A DNA stretch of 64,000 nt from Alligator mississippiensis (lineage: Eukaryota > Chordata > Crocodylia > Alligatoridae), in assembly GCF_030867095.1 (NCBI RefSeq), contig NC_081826.1, positions 248,724,251 to 248,788,250 of the forward strand. Reading direction: 5' to 3'. A model generated the notes under the pieces. The model saw nothing but the letters and a program-made list of their open reading frames with translations, made no database searches and had not been told where the DNA came from. This document shows positions 34,005 to 44,698 of this stretch, in pieces. Position numbers and translations under genes: made by a program. Position 1 is the stretch's first letter, and each line of letters opens with the position of its first letter.

Positions 34005-34334
34005 TCAGAGAGGGAGTGATTGTCTTGTGAGAAGTGGGCACCCACAGGTCACTAAATAGGTTTTTTTGGTGGATTTTTGGTGTGCGTTCATTCTGGTACG
34101 CAGTTGTTTGGTTTCTCCTACAGATTTTCCATCGGAGCATTTGGTGCACTGGATTAGATATATTACATTTCTGGAGGTGCAGGTGTAAGATCCAGGAATG
34201 GTGATGGTTCTTTTGTGGGGTCTTATTATTGTGGGGCTGGTGGAGATGTGTTGGCAGGCTTTACATTTCTTGTCCTGGCATGGATCCATTTGATTTGGGT
34301 CATAGGATTTTGCTTCTTGTGATGAAGTTAGCAT
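34005..34334 (-). pseudogene. Penelope GIY-YIG endonuclease remnant
   Basis: The 109-residue frame holds CKACQHIS (residues 25-32), as found upstream of GIY-YIG in Penelope proteins. NVIYLIQC (56-63) stands at the GIY position and VGETKQ (72-77) at the YIG-strand position, followed by RMNAHQ (81-86). This nuclease nicks DNA at the insertion site in intact elements. The frame shifts near 34010. The C-terminal part continues in another frame to about 33905 (HSLSDLSVLIHKG). It is a fragment, not a working gene. Confidence 0.8.
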
Positions 34335-35043
34335 GGTTCAGTGCTTATTTAAAGGCTAGGATGGGTGGTTCTGGAAAGAGCTCTTTAAGAATTGGGACTT
34401 CTTCTAGTATAGGTTGCAACTGTTTGAGGATTTTCCATACAAGTTCCAGGGAAGGGTGGTATATCATAACTAATGGTGTGTGATTTATGAGGATTTTCTT
34501 TCTGTACTGCAGCAAATCTTCAAGTGGTATCCAGGTGGCTCTTTCAAAAGTGCGATGTTTAGCCATTGCTTTTTAGTGTTGTCTAGTAAAATTAAAAATT
34601 CTTGTTCCCTGGCCTGTCTTCTAAAGGTGTTTTGTAGATTGGGCTTAAGCATGAGGATTGTGATGTCAGAAAGGGAGTGGTTGTGCCGTGAAAAGTGTTT
34701 TTCCTGTGCATGATCATGTGTCTCCATTCGTTATGTGTTTCCTGGGTTCATTCATGTTGGAACAGTTTTTGTTTAGTTTCACCCACATAGTTTCCATAAA
34801 AACAGACCTTGAATTTATCCTGGAACTGATTGTCCCAGGCTTTGACTTGGTGGTTTTGAGTGGCAATTTACTCAAATTACCCACAGTTGTCCCAGGGTAA
34901 AAATGTGATTGCAATACTTCACAGGTACTTAAAGTGGAACAATGGGCATGTAAATCTGTAGTATCCCAAAACAAAGAGCTTTGTCCCAGGAGAAATCCAT
35001 TGTCTGTTGTTAGACTTGAATGAAAGTATCTGGTGTACTAAAG

Positions 35044-35375
35044 CAGCATGTCTCAACCCATGGGTCATGACCCAAAACTGGGTCACAAGAACATGGTAAA
35101 AAGTCATGGGGAGGTCCCAGGGAATCGTGCAGTTTCCCCATTCAGGCTTCAAGGTTGGCAGCCTGTGTGCTTCCCATGCCCCTGGCTCCACACAGTGTTG
35201 TGAGAGCAGCCCCAGGAGCTGGAGAGGGAGGGAGAGGGTCAAATGCAGCAGAGAGAAGCGGGGAGTGGGAGAGAGAGCAAGAGACAGACTGTGTGGGTTG
35301 GGGCAAGGGGGTTGTGGGCCACGGCAAGCTGATATGCTAATGGGTTCCTGTGTGGAAAAAGGTTGAAAACCACTG
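35044..35375. mobile_element. hAT-type element inside Penelope remnant
   Basis: The ends CAGCATGTCTCAACC and, reversed, CAGTGGTTTTCAACC are inverted partners of the CAGTGGTTCTCAACC hAT type. The flanks tactaaag (35036-35043) and tgctagag (35376-35383) agree at 6 of 8. GC-rich inside, no transposase. It interrupts the first Penelope remnant and is therefore younger. Confidence 0.75.
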
Positions 35376-35660
35376 TGCTAGAGGAGATATACCAGTTCTG
35401 GAATAGACGTGAGAATCCAACGATCCTACATGGTTCGAGTATGGGAGGTGTTGATTTGTGGTGCCAGGTGAGATATGCTGACAGGCTTTACGTTTGTTGT
35501 TAAGTCAAGGTTGTGTCCCATTTTTGATCAGCAGGGCATTTGCTTCTGATGAGTTGGCTGAAGTTAGGGGATTATTTGAAAGCCAAGAGTAGGTGTTTGG
35601 AATATTTCTGTCAAGGTCTGATCCTTTTTGAGTATAGGCTGTATTTGCCTGATGATAATT

Positions 35661-36829
35661 TTGAAACTGACATAGTCAGTGATATAACCCACATTGCTTT
35701 CACTAAGTCTTAGATCTTACTTTGGCCAAAAAGAAAGAACACTGGAACTTTTGCTGAACTAATCTAGGGCATATCTTAAACACCAGATTTACTATACCAG
35801 GTAACAGCTCCTTCTAGCACTCCATGCTTGTCCCTCCATTCTGCCTTTTGAACCAGAAGCAGTGTACATGGTGGCTCAGTCAGGCTAATTAGCACCACTT
35901 AATGAGAGTGCTAATCAATGCAAATATCACTGTGCTGCTTCTTGTTCTGTTGCATCGTACACAGTTTAGGCAGGGCTTTAAGCCCAATAATTAGATGCAT
36001 TTATGCCCAGAGAAGTAGTGGCAGAGGTATACAAAAAGTTTCTATATTATTATTAAGGCTTTTTGCATTCCATGACAAGCCAAAATTAAATACTGCAACG
36101 AGATGCTTGGATTGTACAACATTTCTGATGGAAATTGTTTGTCAACTTTTTATAAACTCATAACAATTAGGCTTTTATTTAAAGAGAATGAAGAATGTAA
36201 CTATACAGTAGTATCTGTGCTATGGTTGGGAAGCCAGTCGATTGACCAGTCAAATAACATCAATGGATCACCTATTATTTGATCACAATCAAAATTGTCA
36301 AATATTCCCTGAAGCTAAGAATGCCCTTATGTAGGTGTCAGCTTACCTTATGCATCATAGTGTCCTCTGTTAACAAGGGTAGGAGTGAGGGCTCTTTGCC
36401 CCTCAGTCCTTTAATAATAAAGATAAAACCCTCACCCCCCGCTCCTCATGCTGCTACTCTGTCCTGATCTATTTGAACCTCCTTTATTTCACTCCTCCCC
36501 TTCCCCACACCCCCATTAAGCCACACAGGGCTAAAGGAGCTGCTTTGGGCTATGAGGTGAACCAAAGCCAAAAACAAAAAAACATGCCTGAGTTCCCTGC
36601 CAGACATTAAATATAATCATTCATTTGGGATCTGAGGAGTTTTACACCTGATCCCAAATATCATGTGACCTGCCATGCCAGATGTGTGTGGTAGGATGTT
36701 CAGTTTTTTGGGGATGGGCATCAGGTATAAAACTTTTCAGATCTCAGTGATTTCTGGTGTGGGGAACCTGGCATCCAGAACCTAGGTCTGCTGGTCCCCA
36801 GTCCTAACTGGAGTAGAGGTGCACCAATA
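35661..36829. other. No gene; possible worn DNA element
   Basis: No exon is seen. GCCAGTCGATTGACCAGTCA near 36230 resembles the ends of a repeat family with many GATTAGTCGA-like words, but no boundaries could be set. Confidence 0.35.
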
Positions 36830-37628
36830 CATTGGTCCAGTATTGGGTCAGCACTGATATAAAGAAAATTGACTATCAGAAACTGGCCTGATGTGGCTAA
36901 TAATTTGGCCAATAAATGCCCATGCATGTTCGCAGCTCTAGTGCAGCATGTAGGTAGCGAGGAGCACAGCCTGGCAGCTTGGAGAGCTGCATGTAGCTGG
37001 TAAGTCTGTTGTGGTAGAAGGGGACAGAGGAGGGAAGTGGCATGGCGAGGACAGATCAAGGCTCCTCTGGTGATGGAGGGAGTGGAGCTGGGGCAGGTGC
37101 TGCCCAGCCAAGACATGGCATGGGATAGAGCCATGGCTCATCCAGGGGGTGCAGGGAGGAGGGACAAATCCTGTTGTTTCACGCATCCCAGGGGGCACGG
37201 ATGGGGTGGGGCATATGCCCCCAGATTTGCATGGGGTGGGGTGCTGCTGCTGCGGGCTGGGGCCGGGGCTGTGCCAGACTCTTCCCAGTGTGTGCAGGGG
37301 TGGAGTTTGGGCTGGGCTGCACTCGGGGCAGGTGGCAACAGTGCTGGGAGCGGGGGTTGGAGGGGCTATGGTGAATTTTGGAGTGGCTACACCCCAGTGC
37401 AGCCCCAACCCACAGCGCAGACTGCCCTGCCCCACCCAGCACAGACCCAGGGCCACACGCCTCTTTTCCTCCCCCTCCCCGCCCCTCTATGCCCTCCTGG
37501 GTTGTGCACAGCGGTGGGAGTGCCCCACAGCCGAGCTGTGGCTCCATCCCGTGCCCCCCCACTTCTCCATCACCATCACCGCAGGGGGCTTGATCTGTCC
37601 CCCCCACGCCCCTTCAGTGGGGCTTTTT
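36830..37628. repeat. GC-rich repeat block
   Basis: It starts with AGGTGCACCAATACATTGGT and continues GC-rich with frames up to 223 codons that overlap on both strands. These frames have no known domain and look like composition artefacts. It is probably the body of a DNA element into which the CR1 at 37629 jumped. Confidence 0.4.
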
Positions 37629-38506
37629 GGCACTTTAAAGCTAAAGAAGTGGACACGCCGGAGGGCAGGGAACAGCTGCGGGCAGACCTGGATAGGTTGG
37701 ACAAGTGAGCAGAAAACAACAGGATGCAGTTCAACAAGGAGAAATGCAAAGTGCTGCACCTAGGGAGGAAAAATGTCCAGCACACCTACAGCCTAGGGAA
37801 TGACCTGCTGGGTGGCACAGAGGTGGAGAGGGATCTTGGAGTCCTAGTGGACTCCGAGATGAACGTGAGCCGGCAGTGTGACGAAGCCATCAGAAAAGCC
37901 AATGGCACTTTATCGTGCATCAGCAGATGCATGACGAATAGGTCCAGGGAGGTGATACTTCCCCTCTAGAGGGCGCTGGTCAGACCGCAGTTGGAGTACT
38001 GCGTGCAATTCTAGGCGCCACACTTCAAGAAGGATGCAGATAACCTGGAGAGGGTCCAGAGAAGGGCAACTCATATGGTCAAGGGCCTGCAGACCAAGCC
38101 CTACGAGGAGAGACTAGAGAAACTGGACCTTTTCAGCCTCCGCAAGAGAAGGTTGAGAGGCGACCTTGTGGCTGCCTATAAGTTCATCACGGGGGCACAG
38201 AAGGGAATTGGTGAGGATTTATTCACCAAGGCGCCCCCGGGGGTTACAAGAAACAATGGCCACAAGCTAGCAGAGAGCAGATTTAGATTGGACATTAGGA
38301 AGAACTTCTTCACAGTTCGAGTGGCCAAGGTCTGGAATGGGCTCCCAAGGGAGGTGGTGCTCTCCCCTACCCTGGGGGTCTTCAAGAGGAGGTTAGATGA
38401 GTATCTAGCTGGGGTCATCTAGACGCAGCACTCTTTCCTGCTTATGCAGGGGGTCGGACTCGATGATCTATTGAGGTCCCTTCCGACCCTAACATCTATG
38501 AATCTA
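37629..38506 (+). mobile_element. 5'-truncated CR1 LINE, degraded
   Basis: The translation shows the C-terminal third of a CR1 ORF2. Blocks are MQFNKEKCKVLHLGRKN, ERDLGVLVDSEMNVSRQCD, then KRRLRGDLVAAYKFI and FRLDIRKNFFTVR, ending EYLAGVI near 38419. Stops at 37706 (TGA), 37967-37969 (TAG) and 38013 (TAG) break it. The CR1 3' end GATGATCTATTGAGGTCCC and an ATCTATGAATCTA tail follow. The catalytic reverse transcriptase blocks are absent. Confidence 0.9.
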
Positions 38507-39475
38507 AGTCAATCAGCTATTTGATAAAAGCACCAAAAAACGCCCCACTAAAGTGCCTGATCTATACAGGCATTGGGTGAGCCAGGTCCAGCTAATCTGC
38601 TGCCTCTTCTGGGCACATGTTTGGTTCATCCCCATGGTACTGGCAGCAACCCACGTGCACAGCCCCAACCCTGGCCTGCCCTGTGCCTGCTTTGGACTCA
38701 GCCCAGCAGAGTGGATCAGCTCAGAACCAACTGGAACCCACACGCACAGCTCTGGACCACCTGCCCACACTGAGCAGCAGCAGTGGCCGGGCAGAAGCTG
38801 CTGCCTGGCCCCAGGGGAAGAGCAACCACCACTTCCCCCCCACCCCCGCCACTGCCAGCCCCTTCGTACTACACCTACCCGGAGCCCATGCCCAGGCTGC
38901 TCTGCCACTGCTCCCTGCCACCATCACCACCACCTCCAGACCACACATCAGGGCAGCAGTGGAAGTGCAGAGGGAGTGGCAGGGCAGCCTGGGTGCAGGC
39001 TCCAAGTGGCTGGAGCAAAACTGGCCCTGCAGTAGCAAAGGGGTAGGGCTGCTTTTCTCACCTGCCAAGCAGCAGCTTGTGTCAGCATGGGTAGGCAAGT
39101 CTGGAGCAGGGTTGGGCAGTGTCAGGGGCTCTGTGCGGGTTCCAGCTAGTCCGCTTCGCCAATCCGAGTCTGGAACGGGCATGGGATGGGCTGGAGTCAG
39201 GGCTCTGTCCATGGGTCCCTGCCAGTACCACAAGGCTGGGGCCAGTGGGAACAGCATCTGGAAGGAGCCACCGCCGCTACTTGGGCTACCTAGAAAGGTA
39301 ATCTAGCTTCAGAACTGCCCCAGCCTTACTGTGTGCCCAGGGGGTGGCAGGATGAGCTATGGGCTGGATAGCACCTGGGCCAGGTGGGACCGAGGGACCC
39401 ACCACGGGCCAGACAAAGTCCCTTTGTGGGCCAGATCTGGCCTGCAGGCTTTTATTTTGTCCATTCATGGTGTAG
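38507..39475. repeat. GC-rich block ending in a hAT-like terminus
   Basis: GC-rich sequence with overlapping frames up to 229 codons and no known domain. The end GGGCCAGATCTGGCCTGCAG, then GCTTTTATTTTGTCCATTCA (to about 39466), matches the right-end style of the CAGGGGTGGGCAAA hAT family. No matching left end was found. Confidence 0.4.
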
Positions 39476-40282
39476 AATCTGGAACGCCATTCTTAATCAA
39501 GAGAAAATTCTGTAGCTATGAAATCATTTGCATAATCACACCTTTTAGACCTTATTATTGCTAATTCATAGAAGTTGCACCTAAACTGCCTCCATCAGGT
39601 TAAGGGCCCCATTTTACTTGCCTCTATACAAAGAACAGAATGAGACTATCTTTGTCTTAAGTAATTAACCTACATTAGTGAGAGAGGTTTGACTTGATTT
39701 CAATAGAGGAGCATCACCATGTCTCCAGATATTTAAAAAAAAAAAGTTCACACGTACAGGGTTTGGGCTATACTGGAGTCTTTTGCCCAAGGGTTTCATT
39801 TGCTACCAACAGCTTAACTTCACAAGACGTAGCAACAATAAGAACAGCAGTGAAGACAAGACTCCCAGTGGCTACTGATATTTGGAGCTTTGTATTGTGA
39901 GTTGCACTCTTCTTGGGCATGTTTTGATTGAGTTAACATGGTATTGTGAAACTTGCGCATGACAAATGTTATGTGTTATAATCTACTTCAGCCACAACTT
40001 TAATTTAAAAAAAATCTATGTATATATTTAGTACTCGTGAAATTGTGACAGTAAAAATGTTGAACATAGCCAGATCAGCAGGGACTGCGCAAACTTTATG
40101 GCCTTTTTTTAATACTGTATGAGAGTTTTCGCTATAAACCAAAAACTAGGATTACAATTTTATTAAACTCTTAATGAATGGAGAAGATCACTCCTTCCCC
40201 CTACCACTTACTATTTTGCCACAACTCCTTTTTGACTCCAATCACAGCCTCTCAATCTCTTATTTTTTTATAATCAGAGACT
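39476..40282. other. No feature recognised
   Basis: AT-rich intronic sequence. No gene or clear repeat seen. Confidence 0.4.
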
Positions 40283-40575
40283 ATCATAAAAAATGAGAAT
40301 TGAAAGGGACTTCAACAGGTCATTAAGTCCAACCCCATGCTTAAAGCAGGGCTATCCCCAACTAGATTGTTCCAGCCAGGGTTGTGTTGAGCTTTGCCTT
40401 AAAAACCTCCAGGGATGGAGATTCCATCACCTCTCTAGGTAACCCACTCCAGTGCTTCACCACCCCACTAGTGAAAGAATTTTTTCCTAATAACCAACCT
40501 ATACCTCCCTTGCTGCATCTTGGGACCATTGTTCCTTGTTCTGTCATCTGTCACCACTGAGAATAGTAGAAGGGA
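40283..40575 (-). mobile_element. CR1 LINE 3' fragment
   Basis: The - strand reads to HWSGLPREVMESPSLEVFKA and NTTLAGTI, the end of CR1 ORF2, followed by the GTTGGACTTAATGACCTG-type tail. The frame before this is broken. Old copy. Confidence 0.85.
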
Positions 40576-40812
40576 CCTGTAGCATTGTTTTAATACTACT
40601 GTATTAAAATATGTTTGTTTCTGATTCAGTACCAGTAGCTGGGATTTGGAAGCCCTTAGGTGTATCAGTATCCCTTGTCTTGCAGCTCTGCAGTGCCCCC
40701 TGTTCTTAGAGTTGGCTGTCACAGTGTTCCCTAAGTACTCTGATATGAGTACATTTTAAATACAACAAATTGTTATGTGTAAGATTTTTTTCCTACTCAA
40801 ATTGTGTATATA

Positions 40813-41187
40813 TGTCTGAGTACTTTTAAGGGATGTAGGTTGTAGCTGTGTTGGTCTAAGGACATAGGCAGACAAGGTTCTTTGGGTAAATCTGATATAT
40901 TTTATGAGACCAACGCAAATAGTTGGAGAAATTCTTCTTAGCAAGGAAGCATCTGCAGGCGGTCTGTGTTCTTCCTGGATGGAGCAGTAAAGTACTGACC
41001 TCTGGCTGCTTTACCACTCCATCCAGGAAGAGCACAGACCACCTGCAGACGCTTTCTCAGCCTGACGAGGGGTGTGTGTGCCCGAAAGCTTGCTAAGAAG
41101 AATTAACTTTTTAAGAATCCAACTATTTGAGTTGGCCTAATAAAAGATACTGGATTTACCGAAAGAATCTTGTCTGAATACTTTTAA
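40813..41187. mobile_element. Penelope terminal-repeat palindrome, copy C
   Basis: The outer arms (about 40856-40945 and 41089-41177) and the inner arms (40946-40990 and 41010-41056) are inverted repeats. The flanks TGTCTGAGTACTTTTAA (40813-40829) and TGTCTGAATACTTTTAA (41171-41187) agree at 16 of 17. The first six bases may belong to the element, so the target duplication is 11-17 bp. The arms match copy B outside and differ from it in the centre. The left arm lacks 32 bases that the right arm has (41057-41088), which are exactly the hammerhead-like core. Confidence 0.75.
41053..41100 (+). ncRNA. Best hammerhead-ribozyme-like motif, type I
   Basis: Order as in a type I hammerhead. Stem I strand TTTCTCAGC (41053-41061). 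CTGACGA box (41062-41068). Stem II GGG...CCC (41069-41071 with 41081-41083). GAAA (41084-41087). Then GCTT (41088-41091) and stem I strand GCTAAGAAG (41092-41100), which pairs at 8 of 9 positions counting one G-U. The predicted cut is after T41091. Between GAAA and the cut there is only GCT, so stem III cannot form in one molecule. The AGCT there (A41087-T41090) is its own reverse complement, so two copies could pair into a dimer. All invariant core bases are present. Activity is untested, and a decayed remnant is possible. Confidence 0.55.
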
Positions 41188-41418
41188 TGCTCTCATTAGC
41201 ATATAGCTGAATGCAAACAAAATATATAAAGAAACTAGTAAGTTTGAAAGCTTATATCCTTCCTGTGTTCTTTCTTTGTGGTATGCTGTGCATATATGAA
41301 TTCCTTAACTGTTTTCACGCTACTCTGGATATTTAGGAAAGTAATATTGGACTATTCTTTCAGGTTGTCATTTGGGAAAAGATGTTTCCAAGAGACATCT
41401 GTGTGTGTTGCTTTTTCA

Positions 41419-41830
41419 ATCATAGAATTGTACAATAATAGGGCTGGAAGAGATTTCGGGAAGTCTAGTCCAACCTCCTATCCAAACCATCCCATATATT
41501 GTTTAAACTATTCCTAAAACTATACAACCTTGTCACACAACTGCAAGGCACACTTCCCAAAACCATGAAGAACACCTTAACCTACCATAGGTAAAGCAAG
41601 GGGCAGGAGCCAAGGGCCATTGTTTATGTCTTGCTGCTGCAAGGAGTTTTAAAATATGCTTGAGAGTAGTATGCTCTCTGCTACAGAGGAAGGTAGAAAA
41701 ATCCATATTGTATGCCAATCTGACAGTGGTAAAATTCCTTCTTAATCTCAAATGTGCTTCTGCTCAGGATGAGGCCAACTGCCACAAGACCCTGTAACCA
41801 GGAATTTCCAGGCTTTACTTTCAGCAGGAG
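41419..41830 (-). mobile_element. Old CR1/L3-like LINE fragment
   Basis: The left side has ATCATAGAATTGTACAATAA and GGGCTGGAAGAGATTTCGGG, a CR1-type tail on the - strand. Near 41715-41750 ATGCCAATCTGACAGTGG and AAAATTCCTTCTTAATCTC resemble a conserved part of an amniote LINE. Strongly diverged. The exact family is not certain. Confidence 0.55.
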
Positions 41831-44220
41831 TACTGGCATACCCCCACTCAAAATCCCACAGCCTTGGCTGTAACCAGTACCTAGTGCTTCCAAGCAGGGC
41901 AGGGAAAAACAACCCTGATTCTTGTAGCAATGGTAGGAGGAAAAAATGTACCAGTGTACAAAATTCAAACGCAAACATGGAAAAACAAATGCACTTCAAG
42001 CGTAGTCCTTTTCAAAATTAGAGTAAGTTTTATAAACACAAAATCCCTGTCTACACTTGAGATTTGAAACTGGAGCAGTCACATTGATGATTCACCAGGA
42101 TTTGAGATTTTGCCTTAAGTATAGAGAAAGCTGAGGAGCAATGCTACCTTTCCCCCAGTTCTTTCAAACTTTTTCCTGAATTTTCTCTACAAGAAGTTGC
42201 AGAGTTATGTGACCTATGTAAATTGGCAATTGCCTGGTGAAAAAATCTAAAGCAGGACAGGATTTTAGATCACATGACCACAGTTCAACCAATTAGATTA
42301 CTAGTGTACCCAAAATACTAAGTAATCTACCAACCTGTTTGCAAAAGGGATGTCAAGTAACATGAATTATTATAGCCATTTTTAATTATATCAGTGTCAA
42401 TGCTTGGTTTTAAAAATGCCCTTCACATTCTTCTACTGAATTGTACAAATCCTTTTAGAACTGAAAGCTAAAGCACAACCCCAATCCCAGCATAAATTTT
42501 CATTTCCCATTTTGGGGAAAAATTATGTCTTTTGGGTTGTGCACTAAGATTTAAAATTGATAACTTTTTGACCATATTCAATCTTATTAATGACGTAAAC
42601 TATTTTCAAGGGAAACGATATAAAAAGTCTAACAAAGGAGGGTTAATTAACAGCTACTGAACTTGTTCTTAATAATTGTCTACTAAAATTTGATGAGCAA
42701 TTTAACCTGGGAAAGTCTGAACAGAGAGCCAAATCTGAATATTTGAGAATGATGCAAGGGGAACCCAAAAGATGTGAGAAGGAATAATTGCTCCAAACTG
42801 TACAGCATCAGTGGAGTCAACTTCCTTAAATAACAATTTTTTTATCCCGCCTGAGTGCTTGTAGCCTCCCCTTCACATGAGAATGAGTGGTAAAACTGTA
42901 TTACTGAGGATACACCTAGCTTGCTCCTCACACAGGTTCCGCATATAAAACCTTAGTCCACTGACAAAATCAGTGTTTTACAGCATGGCATAATAAAACT
43001 GTCTTTGTTTTACTTAAATGCGTTAGAAAAGGTTTCATTTTTTTATCTCTTGGTTCTAAGACTTACCAAAGATTAAATTCCAAGGACATTAGGAAAAAAG
43101 TGCATATAGCAGCTCAACAGTTATGTCTGGCTACACAAACAATAACACTGATGTGCTCTTAATGGATCCCTGCGGAAAGATAGTCTGCTCTGGAATGGTA
43201 CTCTCTCTAAGGGTCAAGTGCGTACAGATATATCTTCCTGTATACAGAAACTTTGTACAGGATATATCTTCCTGAATACTGAAACTCTCCTCCAGCAAGT
43301 GGAAATGCTAGACATTAAAATATGTCAGGAACACAGAAAAAGGACAGATATCTCTGTTTGCTTTCCCCTTTGGGGAGATTAATTTTAAATTGGAATTGAA
43401 AATGAGTAAGAACTGAGGTACAGAGTAATTGAGCAAAAAGAAAATAGAAAATTTGCAACAAGCAGATGCCTAGTACACTTCTTACAATTATCTTCTGGGT
43501 AATAGCATGTGTTGTTAAATTAATCCAAATGCCAGTTGAGTAATTATTAAGAAGGAAACAACAAAGCTACAGTTACACGAATCTGAATCATTTGCACATT
43601 GTAAAAGGGAGTTACATAGAAGTTTCAAATTTGGGACCAGTTATTAGAAAATACAAATTGCAAGAACTAGCTGATAAATGTGTCTAGAAAAATTAAATTC
43701 TTATGCATCGCACTTATTACAAAGAAAAACAGACCACAGAGGTTGCTGGCATATTATTAGCTCAAGTAAAGGGAAATTGAACTTGCAACAAATTGGCATC
43801 TGTCTGGCTTTCCTGTGGAGCATTCACTTGGTCTTAGAAATATTGCAAATCATAATTGAGGGTCCACTCCCTGGCCACAGTTTCTGCACTTTCAAACAAA
43901 GTTGCTTTGTTTTTTTTTGTATACTAGCAATCAGTTGCAGGCTCTAGGTTTAGAACCAGATAACACAATAACTAGACAAGAAAGTGGAAAATTAAGCTCG
44001 CAAGATGAATTTATTGAGTATTATCAAAATAAGTCAGATCCCAATAATCTAATGTAACTTTAATTTTTTTTGAGCATTTAGCAATTTTTTTTTTAATGTT
44101 TTCCAAAAAATAAGAAAAGATTTTCATTCTATTTATTTTCTCTTTAGGCTGTTAGGTCAAATATTTATGTTACACGTGCACATACACACACGTGTGTGTA
44201 TCTTAATTGTATGTAATTAG
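41831..44220. other. No feature recognised
   Basis: AT-rich intronic sequence of about 2.4 kb. The open frames are short and without motifs. A CACACACGTGTGTGTG word lies near 44185. Confidence 0.4.
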
Positions 44221-44648
44221 CGTGTGTGTGTAGCACCTTAGTCTGTCCATAATGCTTTATTCGCACTCTTAGTCTGTCCATAATGCTTTATTCGCACTCT
44301 GATTGGTTGCCTCAGCAGCCAATAAGAGTGCTCTGGACAGACAGATGCATGGCAAAGTAGGGACTGAGGAGCTGGAGCGGGGGGGGCCAGGCCTGGACCC
44401 CCTGCCCTGCTTCTTGAACAACAACAAGGAGGGGGAGGCAGCGGGGAAAAGGGGAGGGAGTTTAGCGGGAAGGCGAGGGGGGCGTTACCAGTGACTGCGT
44501 CCTGCCACTAGCCCCAGTCCCCACCCAAAGCAGTGGTGGGGAGGCAGGGAGCAGCCGTGGCCTTGGCCTGAGGTGGGGAGGCCAGACACAGGCCTCTGTC
44601 CCTGCTTGCTGCCCCCCCCCCCGTCATTCTTAACGGGCAATTTCCTAA
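44221..44648 (+). mobile_element. Helitron-like element, copy 2
   Basis: The 5' part contains a direct repeat of CTTAGTCTGTCCATAATGC and the following bases (about 33 bases, twice, 44238-44300). The 3' end has the hairpin CCCGT (44620-44624) with ACGGG (44633-44637), then GCAATTTC and CTAA. It matches copy 1 at both ends. The exact 5' TC is not recognisable. GC-rich inside, non-coding. Confidence 0.6.
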
Positions 44649-44698
44649 CTTGTGTGTATATATACAGTATCTTATTGTGTGTGTCAGTTTATATAGAC

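Larger units (their letters stand above)
33165..35660 (-). mobile_element. Decayed, partly tandem Penelope-like elements
   Basis: Read on the - strand, two successive remnants end in GIY-YIG endonuclease sequence. Copy one runs from about 35660 to 34570. It opens with a KIIIRQIQPILKK-like block, is broken by stops and by a hAT insertion (35044-35375), and ends with HNHSLSDITILMLKP. Copy two runs from about 34540 to 33905. It starts PLVMIYHPSLELVWKILKQL and continues to PEPPILAFK and a GIY-YIG domain. The fragment at 33165-33300 and the palindrome at 33515-33895 carry the family's terminal repeats. The reverse transcriptase part is mostly missing. All frames are broken, so it is inactive. Confidence 0.8.

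Noticed and set aside
36938..39306. Long frames of 142-229 codons on both strands
   Set aside because: They lie in GC-rich repeat DNA, overlap each other on opposite strands, share no protein family and flank a CR1 insertion.
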